A DNA stretch of 61,927 nt, taken from NCBI GenBank assembly GCA_902511575.1, contig CABXFU010000009.1:1-61927 (forward strand). The letters are read 5' to 3'. This stretch comes from an uncultured SAR86 cluster bacterium (GTDB lineage: Bacteria > Pseudomonadota > Gammaproteobacteria > Magnimaribacterales > D2472). Of the stretch, positions 35,475 through 45,206 are shown piece after piece; position 1 is the stretch's first letter; every line of letters begins with the position of its first letter. The position numbers and the translations under genes are program-made. The notes beneath the pieces were generated by a model. That model saw nothing but the letters and a program-made list of their open reading frames with translations, ran no database searches and was not told where the DNA came from.

Positions 35475-38400
35475 TTGGCTATATTTAATATTCGTATTAT
35501 TCTTGCTTTTTTGTGCCTATTTCCCAGTCTGCTGCTTGGACAAGAACAAATTGGTGTTGCGTCTGCGGTCAATAAAAACACCACCGATTTAACCCTCGAG
35601 CAAGAGCGCAAGCTCATCGATGCAGGTTATGAAATCATACAAAATCACACCATTGAAACCGATGGCATTGGCAGAGCGCAAATGTTATTGCTTGATGGCA
35701 CAGCATTTTCAGTGGGGCCTAATTCCAGCGTCGTTCTTGATAAATTTATTTACAACCCCGAGACGGCTGAGGGCTCTCTTGAGGTTACAGCCAGAGGCTT
35801 GCTCAGGATCGTTGGCGGTAAAGTTACCAAAAAGCAGCCTGCTTTAATTCGAACCAATTCAGCCACGGTCGGAATCAGGGGTGGCATCGGAATTGTGCAG
35901 ACCAATGGATCCCAAACCAATGCCACGTTCCTTTACGGCACCGAAATGACTGTTACGCCTAATTGTGTTGATTTAGATTCTTTTGGTGACCAATGTTCTC
36001 CAGATTACGCCACCACCGTGACTGAGCCAGGATTTTCAGTTTCGGTTGAAAGTGAAGATTCTGAGCCTAGCGAACCGGTCGAAGTTACTGAAGAAAGCAT
36101 AGATGCACTGCAGGAAGAATTAGAAGCGCCAGAAGAAGCTCCAGAAGAGGAGCCCGCTGCTGAGGAAACTCCGGCTGAGGAGAATCAAGAGGAAGAATCT
36201 ACCGCAGAAGAAACTCCGGCTGAGGAGACTCAAGCAGACGAGGGAACTGCAAGTGAAGAGACAACAACTGAAGAGACTCCTGCCGAAGATGTTGCTCCCG
36301 AGTCCACTGAGCCTGAAACTGAAGCACCTGCAGAGATTGAAACTGAAGTTATAAGTGATGATGCCGGCGATTCTACCGACATAGAAGTCGATGAAGGCTT
36401 ATTAGATTCATCTGGAGTTTCAGATGTATCTTCAGATGTTGCTCCAGAAGAATTGGGAACAGCAGAAGAATTTGAGGTAGCTATTGAGCTTGAAACAGTT
36501 GAGGCAGATGATGCAAATGAAGATTCAACTGAAAATGTGGCCGAAGAGGTAACTGAAACCACGCAAGAAACCACTGTGGAAGTTGCTCCTATTTTTGTTG
36601 TAGAAACTGAGGATGTGGTTGCAAGCTTTGATGAAAATACTACCGAAATAAGCTTAGCTCAGTTTGCTATTGTTAACCCAGGTGAACAGAATTATACGGT
36701 GACCATTGAGGGTGAGGGCAGCGAAGCTTTTACCTATAATCAAGAAACCAACTCTTTAGAGGTGATCCAAGAGCTTGATCATGAATCACAAGCAAGCGTT
36801 GAGTTGACCGTTACATTTACCAGTGATAATGGCGATATTCAGGAGGTCGCTTTCGCACTGGATGTAACCGATGTGGATGAAGCGGTGGTGCTTGCAGTTG
36901 AGCCTGTTAATACTATTAGTGAGGCGGCCATCAGCAGTGAGCTTATTGCTAATCAAGTTAATGTGTCTGAAACAGTTCCAGCTGGAACAGTGGTAGCTAC
37001 TTTCAGTGCAACTGATCCTGAAGGTAATGCTCTCTCATATTCCCTAAGTGGAAGTGGCAGTGATCTGATGACAGTCTCTGAAACCGGTGAGGTAACTCTC
37101 ACGGGTGATTTAGATTTTGAAGCTAATTCATCGTTAGTTGTAATGCTAGAAATTTCTGATGGAACCAATACTACTATTGAAGAAATCACCATCAATGTCA
37201 TCAATGATGATGAGCCAGCTACTATTGCAGCCACTTTAAGCGCTGCTTCATTTGCAGAAACCTCTGCTGTGGGAGCTGCCATCGCTTCCATTAATGCCAC
37301 CGATCCTGAGGGCAGTGCGGTGACTTATACACTGAGCGGAACTGGGAGCGATAACTTTAGCATTGATGCCAGCGGTAACATTACCCTTGCCAGCGGTTTA
37401 GATTATGAAACAGCAACCTCATATGAATTAACCGTGGTTGTCGATGATGGCACCTATGCTTCAACTGAAGTTATTACCGTGAGCGTTGCCGATGTCAATG
37501 AGGCACCATCTTTGAGTGCAACTGTTGCCTTCAATGCCTTCCAAGAAAATACAGCAACCGGTACTACCATTGCCACTAGTTCTGTTAGCGACCCTGAAGC
37601 TGGAGCCATTACTTACACTTTATCAGGTACAGGCAGTGAAAATTTCACTGTCAGTTCTGATGGAACCGTAACTTTAGCTAGTGGATTGGATTATGAGACT
37701 GCCACTGCATACGCAATTACTTTAACAGCTTCGGATGGAGCTAATTCCGTTTCTGAAACGCTCACCATTAATGTTGGCGATATCAATGAGGCTCCAAGTC
37801 TGACTAATTCATTGGCTGCATCTTCCTTTGCCGAGAATGTTGCAACCGGAACTACAATTGCCACGAGCTCAGCAAGTGACCCAGAAGCTGGAACGATTAC
37901 TTACTCCATCTCTGGTACCGGCAGTGAGAACTTTGCCATTGACGCAAATGGTAATGTGACCCTAGCTTCAAGTTTAGACTATGAAACCACTACCTCATAT
38001 TCACTCACCATCACCGCCAGCGATGGCACTAATTCAACCCAGCAAACGCTTTCAATTTCTGTTACTGACATCATTGAATTTGGACTAGCGCTCAGCAGTA
38101 ATTCAGTATCAATTAATGAAGATATGAGCAGCGGCAGTCAAGTAGCCACCTCAACACTTACTCAAGAAGGAACTGAGACAGTGACTTACACACTCTCTGG
38201 AACCGACAGTGATAAATTTGCGATTTCTAGCAGCGGAGTTATTACCACAAATACAATCCTTGATCATGAAACCACAACCTCTTATTCACTTACAGTGACT
38301 GTGAGTGATGGAACCAATACCGATACTGAAACTCTAACCATTGCCATCAATGATATTGATTTAACTGTTACGAATACTTTAGCTGCTTCAGGTCAAGCAG

Positions 38401-41400
38401 AGAATATTTCAACAGGAACGTCCATTATGACTGCCTCAGCTTCAGGGGCTGAAGGCACCGTGAGTTACTCAATTACGGATAGCGATAATAAATTTTCGAT
38501 TAATAGCTCAACGGGTGAGGTAACACTTGCTAATGCGCTCGATTATGAAACTAAAACTTCTCATACTTTCACCGTAACCGCCACTGATGGAGTGACCACA
38601 GTAACTGAAGAATTCACTCTTAATGTAACGGATATGATCATCAGTACTCTAGCTGTAAGCCTAGCAAACAGTGGGGCGGCATTGGCGGAATCTTCGAGTT
38701 CTGGAACTTCAGTAGGAAGTTCGAGCATTAGTAACCCAGACAGTGAAACGGTTACCTATACTTTGAGTGGCACCGGCAGCAGTAATTTTGCCGTCGACAG
38801 CTCGGGCAATGTCACCACCAATGCAACCTTGGATTTTGAAACCGCAAAAAGCTATGCATTAACTTTAACTGCCACCGCAGGAGGCAACACCACCACCGAT
38901 GCCTTTACGGTTAATGTGGGTAACGTTGAAGAACTTGAATCAGCAGTGCTGCGTTATTCTGCTGACTATAACTCAGCCTCAAGAAGTGGCTTTAGCGCCA
39001 CGGCCACGCGTGGACCTTCTGGATCAAGCCTCGCTGCCTACACTTTAGAGCAAGTCGGTACCACCAATTCAACTGCCATTACTTCAGTGGATGATACGTC
39101 TAATAACTATGTTCCGGTGGAAATCAATTCTGGAACTGCATTGAATTGGCGTTATTATTTTCCTATTGATACTAGTGGTAGTGGCGAATTTGCTTTTGCG
39201 CCAAATTCTTCTGCACTCGATGGCAAGTATTACAGTCCTCTAGGCACGGCAGTCACTACCACCATAGCCAATGCTGACTTCCTGACTGCAGGACGACTAG
39301 AAGGTGCTGAATATTGGTTCATGACCACTGATAAGGCAGCAGCTAATATTTCTTATACTGCATCAAGCGGAGCAACGAATGTTCTGTTCTTATGGTCTTT
39401 TGTATCAAATAGCTATGATAACGGTTCTTCTTCTGCAGCCAATAGATGGAGGGATGTTGTTACTGATGCGGGCGGGACTTTCACAGTACTTCAAAATCCT
39501 GGAGTCAGTAGTACATGGCCAAGCGATCTTTCTCCTTACAATATCATTTTAGATTTTCGTTTGCCTTACAACGTCGGCCATAATGCCAATGCCTCGGCTT
39601 TAGCAAGCTATGTTCAAAATGGCGGTTACTTATTTAAAATATGGACGGAGAACGGTTGTTGTGGAAGCGCAACAGTAATGGCAGAAACAAATTCTATTTT
39701 ATCTGCACTTGGCTACGGCTCATCTTCTCTAGCCAGCACTCAAAGCAATACCAAAAATTTTAGCATTCCAACAGATCTAACCAATAATTCCAATATCGAT
39801 TTTAGCCCTCTAGTGGGTGATCAAATACAAGTTGGTGGAGGCGAAGGAATAATGAGCACTCCATCAGGATGTTATGATCTTGGATCTGGAGCTTTCATCT
39901 GGTGTGATCCTTCAGGCAATGATTCATCCTACACTGGAGTCTTTGGTGGTTTCGGAGGCGTGGATTCAGTTGTAAATCATGGAAATGGTTATCAAGCCCA
40001 AAACAGATCTTGGTTTGATTGGCTGATAGGTTTAAATGCACCAAGTGGCTCAACCTCAACCTACAACCTTTACGAAGATCAGGTCACCTTAGCCGGAGAA
40101 GTTTATAAGGATGCAAACTTTGTATCCTTTACCAATGGAAATAAAAGAGTCATTGCCATGGCAGTCATCCCGCTTGAAAACTTTACAGCTTCTGGAACCA
40201 CGAATGATTATTTCTATCCTAATTTTATTCCAACTAATGTATGGTCTTATGGCGATGTTGGTCTGAATTATTGTGCAGGTACAGGTAATTCCTCTTCTGC
40301 TTGCGCGGCATCTTACCAACTAAACTATGACTTTGCGAGAATGGCTCTTAATGAAGCTAATATTATTTATACCAATAGAATGCCTCATACCAGCACCAGT
40401 TATCTGCCTGAAGGTACATCCATGTGGTGGCAGGTACTAAATCCAAGCGGAGTAGGGACCGGTCTTTGGGCGCAAATTTCTTTGAAAGATTCCTATGACG
40501 GTGCCTCAGGCAGTACCACTCGAGATGATCAACAGAGTCTTTTGAATGTGGTGATATCTAATGTGGATTATCGAAAAAATGATACAACAAGATACTCAGC
40601 AGGAGATACTGGCTTGGGCATGGATGGTTATCATTATTGGTCCTATCAAGGTGCGACCAATGCAGATAATGATGGTTTGGGTATTAACTATGGTACTTCT
40701 TCAATTGAGTGTGCAACCTCTAATGATAGCGGCTGCTTTTGGGGTGATAGCTCCAATCAACCTGGCGGCGCCATGATCACATCTTCTGATCCTTACAAGT
40801 CAGGCAGTATGACTTTGGGGGTTAACTATAACTCTAATAACGATACCTTCAGCACCGGCTCCTTTAATGTTTCTGCTGTGGTGCAAGACGTGAGAACTTC
40901 TGGCGTTGGTTCCGGAGCTTATCATAATCTGAGTGACTTTAGATCTTCAGATTTTTACTCCTCAAGTGCTACGGGCTACAGCGGATTTTTCAGTGGCATT
41001 TTAGAATTTGATGTCAGTGGCACAGGCAACTCTCAGCTGTCTTCGATTCGCTCAAGCAGCACGCTTGCAACCTTTGCGTTTGATACCACCAACGATGATG
41101 TGCAAGTGGTGGCTCCGATGACCATCAGTGCTGCTCCATCAAATAACTATTCGTCTAATTGGAGCACTGTGGATACCGGCTCTATGACCTTGAAGTTTGG
41201 TGATGCCACCAACGATGAGGCGAAATCAGCTTACATTTCAAGTGAAGTCTTTGCAGCTGAGATTCAAGACGATGGCGCGCAAATTGATGGCACTTCGGGG
41301 GGTTCAAATAATCTAGCTGGAGTGATGGTTTCATACAATACATTAGATAGAGAGGATACTGATTTATTCCACACAGGCGGCAACGATTCGATGCCAGATA

Positions 41401-41972
41401 CCGCTTATTCAACTTGGGGCTTTTGGGCCATGAGCGCGGTTGATGTTTCGCCTAATTCTGGAACCCAAAATGCTTCGGTGCATTTGGGGACCTGGGTTGG
41501 CGGAGAAGTGGTTGATCAAAGCGAAATTCCAACCTCAGGCTCAGCTTCGATGAGTGGGGCAGCGGTCATGAATGTGGCTTATCGTTACAACCAAACGGGC
41601 ACTAATTATGATGTGCATAAATACACAACGACTGCCGATGTCGCAGCCACCTTTAATTGGGGATCCAGTGGTTATTCTGGAACTCTAGCCTTCACCAATT
41701 TTGATGATAAAAATCCTATTGTTGATAATGCAGGCTTTGCTTCCTTCTCGGTTGCCATTACCGGCACCGATAATACCTACACGGGTAATTCGACCGACAG
41801 CTTAGCTAATTCTTGGTTGGGTGGTGCGTCTGTGGCTGGAGCGTTATATGGAGACTCATCGCCCGATGAGAGTGGTGGTAGAGTGAATGTGAACTTGTAT
41901 AAATCAGGCGATACCGGTACAGCTGGAGCCAATGATTTTTATTTTGCTGAAGGGATTTATTTGGTTGATTGA
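35475..41972 (+). CDS. Giant FecR-cadherin surface protein, copy 2
   Basis: This 2165-residue protein starts at TTG 35475, the only start before the signal peptide (MAIFNIRIILAFLCLFPS), with AAGGAG 10 bases upstream. Residues 25-1152 are the same as copy 1 residues 26-1153 as far as I can see (FecR, acidic linker, eight cadherin-like repeats). The signal peptide is unrelated to that of copy 1. The head is homologous but diverged, with a different insert at about 1295-1525. The C-terminal TbpB-like barrel is retained and ends FYFAEGIYLVD as in copy 1. It has its own promoter and palindrome. It is probably exported by the same Slam-like translocator (inference). Confidence 0.85.
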   Translation: MAIFNIRIILAFLCLFPSLLLGQEQIGVASAVNKNTTDLTLEQERKLIDAGYEIIQNHTIETDGIGRAQMLLLDGTAFSVGPNSSVVLDKFIYNPETAEGSLEVTARGLLRIVGGKVTKKQPALIRTNSATVGIRGGIGIVQTNGSQTNATFLYGTEMTVTPNCVDLDSFGDQCSPDYATTVTEPGFSVSVESEDSEPSEPVEVTEESIDALQEELEAPEEAPEEEPAAEETPAEENQEEESTAEETPAEETQADEGTASEETTTEETPAEDVAPESTEPETEAPAEIETEVISDDAGDSTDIEVDEGLLDSSGVSDVSSDVAPEELGTAEEFEVAIELETVEADDANEDSTENVAEEVTETTQETTVEVAPIFVVETEDVVASFDENTTEISLAQFAIVNPGEQNYTVTIEGEGSEAFTYNQETNSLEVIQELDHESQASVELTVTFTSDNGDIQEVAFALDVTDVDEAVVLAVEPVNTISEAAISSELIANQVNVSETVPAGTVVATFSATDPEGNALSYSLSGSGSDLMTVSETGEVTLTGDLDFEANSSLVVMLEISDGTNTTIEEITINVINDDEPATIAATLSAASFAETSAVGAAIASINATDPEGSAVTYTLSGTGSDNFSIDASGNITLASGLDYETATSYELTVVVDDGTYASTEVITVSVADVNEAPSLSATVAFNAFQENTATGTTIATSSVSDPEAGAITYTLSGTGSENFTVSSDGTVTLASGLDYETATAYAITLTASDGANSVSETLTINVGDINEAPSLTNSLAASSFAENVATGTTIATSSASDPEAGTITYSISGTGSENFAIDANGNVTLASSLDYETTTSYSLTITASDGTNSTQQTLSISVTDIIEFGLALSSNSVSINEDMSSGSQVATSTLTQEGTETVTYTLSGTDSDKFAISSSGVITTNTILDHETTTSYSLTVTVSDGTNTDTETLTIAINDIDLTVTNTLAASGQAENISTGTSIMTASASGAEGTVSYSITDSDNKFSINSSTGEVTLANALDYETKTSHTFTVTATDGVTTVTEEFTLNVTDMIISTLAVSLANSGAALAESSSSGTSVGSSSISNPDSETVTYTLSGTGSSNFAVDSSGNVTTNATLDFETAKSYALTLTATAGGNTTTDAFTVNVGNVEELESAVLRYSADYNSASRSGFSATATRGPSGSSLAAYTLEQVGTTNSTAITSVDDTSNNYVPVEINSGTALNWRYYFPIDTSGSGEFAFAPNSSALDGKYYSPLGTAVTTTIANADFLTAGRLEGAEYWFMTTDKAAANISYTASSGATNVLFLWSFVSNSYDNGSSSAANRWRDVVTDAGGTFTVLQNPGVSSTWPSDLSPYNIILDFRLPYNVGHNANASALASYVQNGGYLFKIWTENGCCGSATVMAETNSILSALGYGSSSLASTQSNTKNFSIPTDLTNNSNIDFSPLVGDQIQVGGGEGIMSTPSGCYDLGSGAFIWCDPSGNDSSYTGVFGGFGGVDSVVNHGNGYQAQNRSWFDWLIGLNAPSGSTSTYNLYEDQVTLAGEVYKDANFVSFTNGNKRVIAMAVIPLENFTASGTTNDYFYPNFIPTNVWSYGDVGLNYCAGTGNSSSACAASYQLNYDFARMALNEANIIYTNRMPHTSTSYLPEGTSMWWQVLNPSGVGTGLWAQISLKDSYDGASGSTTRDDQQSLLNVVISNVDYRKNDTTRYSAGDTGLGMDGYHYWSYQGATNADNDGLGINYGTSSIECATSNDSGCFWGDSSNQPGGAMITSSDPYKSGSMTLGVNYNSNNDTFSTGSFNVSAVVQDVRTSGVGSGAYHNLSDFRSSDFYSSSATGYSGFFSGILEFDVSGTGNSQLSSIRSSSTLATFAFDTTNDDVQVVAPMTISAAPSNNYSSNWSTVDTGSMTLKFGDATNDEAKSAYISSEVFAAEIQDDGAQIDGTSGGSNNLAGVMVSYNTLDREDTDLFHTGGNDSMPDTAYSTWGFWAMSAVDVSPNSGTQNASVHLGTWVGGEVVDQSEIPTSGSASMSGAAVMNVAYRYNQTGTNYDVHKYTTTADVAATFNWGSSGYSGTLAFTNFDDKNPIVDNAGFASFSVAITGTDNTYTGNSTDSLANSWLGGASVAGALYGDSSPDESGGRVNVNLYKSGDTGTAGANDFYFAEGIYLVD
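35547..38930 (+). repeat. Homogenised 3.4-kb direct repeat, copy 2
   Basis: Partner of 28983-32366. The abrupt end at a domain boundary and the sparse synonymous changes only near the 5' end look like a gene-conversion tract. A misassembly should be excluded. Confidence 0.9.
39360..40050 (+). other. Variable insert of giant protein copy 2
   Basis: About 230 residues unlike the copy 1 insert in sequence. It has NVLFLWSFV, YNIILDFRLPYN, ALASYVQNGGYLFKIW and NSILSALG, an alternating strand/helix pattern of the ThuA/GATase-like type, plus a Cys-Cys pair (NGCCGS). A shared fold with the copy 1 insert is my inference. Confidence 0.7.
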
Positions 41973-42020
41973 TTGAAATGGTTGTAAATAAAAAACTTAT
42001 CTTTATGATTAGGAGCTGAT

Positions 42021-42758
42021 ATGAATACATTTGTAGATTTTTTTCTAAAAGTTAGAAACAGTAAAGCCTTTAGCGGTATTGTTATTGCTGTAATTGTGGC
42101 CTCTGCGATCTATGCAGGTGTTAGCTCTTATGACATATCCCCTGAGTACACGGTTTACTTAGACCTATTTGACTATGCCATTACCTTGTTTTTCTTAATT
42201 GAGATTATTATTCGAATGATCTCTGAACGCTCTTTGGTTAAATTCTTTAGCGATGGTTGGAACATTTTTGATTTCTTAATTGTGACCATATCCTTGGTTC
42301 CGATTAACAATGTTGAAAGTGTTTTTGTGGCTAGATTGCTGAGAATTATTCGTGTGCTAAGAATCATCACCGTTGTTCCAGCTTTCCGTCATATTATCGA
42401 CTCATTAATCAAAACCATTCCAAGAGTCGGTTTTATAGCCTTACTTATGTTCATCTTTATGTATGTATGGGGCGCTATAGGTACCATGTTCTTTGGTAAG
42501 GTGGATCCAGCCAATTGGGGCAACATTGGCTTGGCTTTAATTACTTTAGTGCAAGTTGCGACTTATGATGATTGGGCAAACATTATGGCGCAAGTCATAG
42601 ATGTTTATCCGTATGCTTGGATTTTCTTTGTGTCTTTTATCATCATCAATGCCGTAATTTTACTTAATATGGTTATTGGTGTGATCGTCGATGTCATGAC
42701 TGGTGGAACTGGGATTGATGATCTGGTCAATCCAGAGAACAAGGACTCTACTGACTAG
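42021..42758 (+). CDS. Voltage-gated cation channel (NaChBac/NavAb-like single domain)
   Basis: This 245-residue protein has six transmembrane segments. S4 carries regularly spaced arginines (RLLRIIRVLRII) and the pore has QVATYDDWANIM at the place of the NavAb filter TLESWSM. The two acidic residues (DD) resemble the engineered Ca2+-selective CavAb filter (TLDDWSD), so Ca2+ passage is possible. GGAG precedes the ATG and the gene begins 48 bp after giant copy 2, possibly in the same transcript. It overlaps the convergent dehydratase gene by 11 bp. Confidence 0.92.
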   Translation: MNTFVDFFLKVRNSKAFSGIVIAVIVASAIYAGVSSYDISPEYTVYLDLFDYAITLFFLIEIIIRMISERSLVKFFSDGWNIFDFLIVTISLVPINNVESVFVARLLRIIRVLRIITVVPAFRHIIDSLIKTIPRVGFIALLMFIFMYVWGAIGTMFFGKVDPANWGNIGLALITLVQVATYDDWANIMAQVIDVYPYAWIFFVSFIIINAVILLNMVIGVIVDVMTGGTGIDDLVNPENKDSTD

Positions 42759-43734
42759 CTTTAGCTAAACACTCAGCAAAGGTTTGTTGGTCGACATTGC
42801 CTCCAGATAGCATCACTAGGGTTCTAGAGCCTCTAAACTTTTCTTTGTTTTCTAACAAGCATGCTAAGGCCACGGCCCCACTAGGCTCAAGTTTTAAATT
42901 TAAGCGATTAAAAGCAAAGCGCATAGCATCACAGACCGCTTGATCCGATGCTGATAAACCTTTAACACCAAAATGAGTATTGATGGCAAAGGGTATTGCT
43001 CCAGGAGTGGGTGTTAGTAAGCCATCACATAATCCACCTCGGTTGATGTCCATTGCAACTCTCTCATTTTTTTCGAAGGACAATTGATGATCATTCCATT
43101 CTTCAGGCTCAGCAGTGAAGACATTGCATTCAGGGTTGATGTGTTTAATAGAAATACATGAGCCTGCAGTCAGACCGCCACCACCTGCGCAGATAATAGC
43201 GTTATCTAGTTTAGGGTTCTTAGCATCATGAATCACCTCATAAGCCGCTGTACCTTGACCATAAATTGTTTCTAGAGCGTCATAAGGATTAATAATGACC
43301 AGATTTTCTTCTTTGGCTATCTCTCTACTCATCTCTTCTCTGCTTTCAGAGCGTCGATCGTAGTGAATCACTTTAGCGCCTAAAGCTTTTGCATTGGCAA
43401 TTTTTCTCTCAGGCGCATCTGTTGGCATCACCACTGTTGCTGGAGTATTAAAAACTTTGGCTGCATGGGCAACGCCTTGCGCATGATTGCCTGACGAGTA
43501 AGCTATCACACCTCGTTTCAATTCATCTTTTGAGAGTCTTGAGATAGCAGAAAGTGCACCTCTAACTTTAAAAGAGCCTGTGATTTGCAAAGACTCGGGT
43601 TTAAATAGAAATCTACCATCCAATTCTTCATTTAGATTAGGGCAAGTAACAAGTTGCGTATGATGTATATGGGGTGAAATGAGGTGATAGGTTTTAACAA
43701 CCTCATCAAACCAAAGATTGGGCTCAAGTTTCAT
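42748..43734 (-). CDS. Threonine/serine dehydratase (PLP fold type II)
   Basis: This 328-residue protein has the PLP lysine in GSFKVRGA, SSGNHAQG for the cofactor phosphate and substrate carboxylate, and the glycine loop CAGGGGLTAG. There is no ACT domain, so it is the catabolic type (TdcB or serine-racemase-like) rather than feedback-regulated IlvA. It deaminates threonine or serine to a 2-oxo acid. It follows the TIGR02206 gene by 5 bp on the same strand. Confidence 0.92.
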   Translation of the reverse strand: MKLEPNLWFDEVVKTYHLISPHIHHTQLVTCPNLNEELDGRFLFKPESLQITGSFKVRGALSAISRLSKDELKRGVIAYSSGNHAQGVAHAAKVFNTPATVVMPTDAPERKIANAKALGAKVIHYDRRSESREEMSREIAKEENLVIINPYDALETIYGQGTAAYEVIHDAKNPKLDNAIICAGGGGLTAGSCISIKHINPECNVFTAEPEEWNDHQLSFEKNERVAMDINRGGLCDGLLTPTPGAIPFAINTHFGVKGLSASDQAVCDAMRFAFNRLNLKLEPSGAVALACLLENKEKFRGSRTLVMLSGGNVDQQTFAECLAKASQ

Positions 43735-43739
43735 GTTGC

Positions 43740-44447
43740 TTATTTTCGATTAAATTTATCTTTAATTTGAAGTGGCAAATACGCAATATAAAACAGAATG
43801 ACTGCCAATGGAATTGTTCCAACCAAATGCAGTGGAGGATCTGGGAAATAATCCATCAAAGTACCTTCAACAGGTCGATCAGCTAGATACCAATAGTTTG
43901 CAGGAGGCCCAATTATAAGATTGGCAATGTAGACAAAAATTAATAGTGCCAGAGTGACACCAATCACTTTAGGGATATCACTTAGGATGGGTCTTTCCTT
44001 GTTAACCATTAGGACATAAAAAACAGCTAATATAATTAAGCTATGACCCCAAAAAAATGGTGAGTATTCTCCATGAGGAAATCCGTAAATAAGATCTGGT
44101 GTTGCCAAAGCCATGGTAGCTCCGCAGATACCCCAAAAATAGGCACAATGAAAAAGAATCTTCGGAGCATTTTGTTTTAAGAGGTACACAATCATGGCCA
44201 GCATTGAAAAGTCGCACATGTGCATTGGAAACTCACCTTTCCAGGGGAGATCAAAAAGCAACACATCATAAATGGGCTGCGTCACCATATGTAAAATCAT
44301 GATACCGGCAAGAATTTTTCCACCTTGTATTTGTGTAGCTAGGTTTTTATTTGCATAGTATTTGGGATAGGCATAAATCACAGCAGCACATATCAAGAGA
44401 GTAACAAGATGTTGTGTGCCAAATACTTCAAATGCTGGATAATTCAT
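43740..44447 (-). CDS. TIGR02206 (YwaF-like) integral membrane protein
   Basis: This 235-residue protein has about seven hydrophobic segments. FGTQHLVTLL near the N-terminus and FPMHMCDFSMLAM in the middle are the conserved His-containing motifs of the YwaF/TMEM164 family. The molecular function is unknown. The 126-bp gap to the next gene shows no clear feature. Confidence 0.85.
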   Translation of the reverse strand: MNYPAFEVFGTQHLVTLLICAAVIYAYPKYYANKNLATQIQGGKILAGIMILHMVTQPIYDVLLFDLPWKGEFPMHMCDFSMLAMIVYLLKQNAPKILFHCAYFWGICGATMALATPDLIYGFPHGEYSPFFWGHSLIILAVFYVLMVNKERPILSDIPKVIGVTLALLIFVYIANLIIGPPANYWYLADRPVEGTLMDYFPDPPLHLVGTIPLAVILFYIAYLPLQIKDKFNRK

Positions 44448-44573
44448 TTTGAATAAAATATTTTTGTCCCTATATTAGCTCAGACTTTCTGAAAAAAACA
44501 TCTTTCAAGAAGGGCTTGTGAGCATTTTCAACAAAGGTAATGTTGCTTGGTATTCCAAGATAGAAGGATTTTA

Positions 44574-45206
44574 TTAGTCGTAGTTGTATTTTACGCTGCA
44601 GCCGTATGCGGTGGTCGAGTTAATAGCCAATGGTTGATTGGCAGCTAATTCACTCATCTGGGAGCTGACATAACTTATAGCTTCTTCAAAAGAAGCATTA
44701 AAAAACTGCATGCCACGGCCCATATCGTCAATGGCACCTTTGTATCTGAGCATGCCGCTTGCATCAATCATATACATGTGTGGTGTGGTTTTAGCTCCAT
44801 AGAGCATACCAACTTCACCTGATTCATCGAGCAATACATGGGAGGGACTTGCGCCTCTGGCGTCAGTCAATGCATTGGCTTTATCTGGGCTCACATGACC
44901 TTGATCACCAGGAGTTGAAGAAATAATGCTTAGCCAAATAATCCCTGCATCACGTGCCATCTTTTGGACAGCCTGCATATTGTTTTCATTGTAATGTCTT
45001 GCCACATATGGGCACTCGTGATTGGTCCACTCCAATATGACGGGGCTGCCCATTAAATCAGATAACTGGATGGTTCTGCCATAACTATTAACAGCTACAA
45101 AATTTGGTGCCGCAACATCAATGGATGGATTTTCTAGTTTAATTTCTGCAGCATAAGATGCAGTTGCAATAAAGAATGTAGTAAAAAAAGTTAAAAAGAT
45201 TTTCAT
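44574..45206 (-). CDS. Periplasmic redoxin (AhpC/TSA-type thioredoxin fold)
   Basis: This 210-residue protein has a signal peptide (MKIFLTFFTTFFIATASYAA), the motif EWTNHECPYVARHY with a single peroxidatic-like Cys, and KTTPHMYMID as the cis-Pro loop. It overlaps the DsbD-like gene by 4 bp (ATGA), so it is probably the redox partner or client of that reductase in the periplasm. A peroxidase or disulfide role is inferred. Confidence 0.9.
   Translation of the reverse strand: MKIFLTFFTTFFIATASYAAEIKLENPSIDVAAPNFVAVNSYGRTIQLSDLMGSPVILEWTNHECPYVARHYNENNMQAVQKMARDAGIIWLSIISSTPGDQGHVSPDKANALTDARGASPSHVLLDESGEVGMLYGAKTTPHMYMIDASGMLRYKGAIDDMGRGMQFFNASFEEAISYVSSQMSELAANQPLAINSTTAYGCSVKYNYD

Noticed and set aside
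27448-42020. Giant-gene locus considered as a mobile element or prophage
   Set aside because: No integrase, transposase, terminal repeats or tRNA junction is seen next to it.
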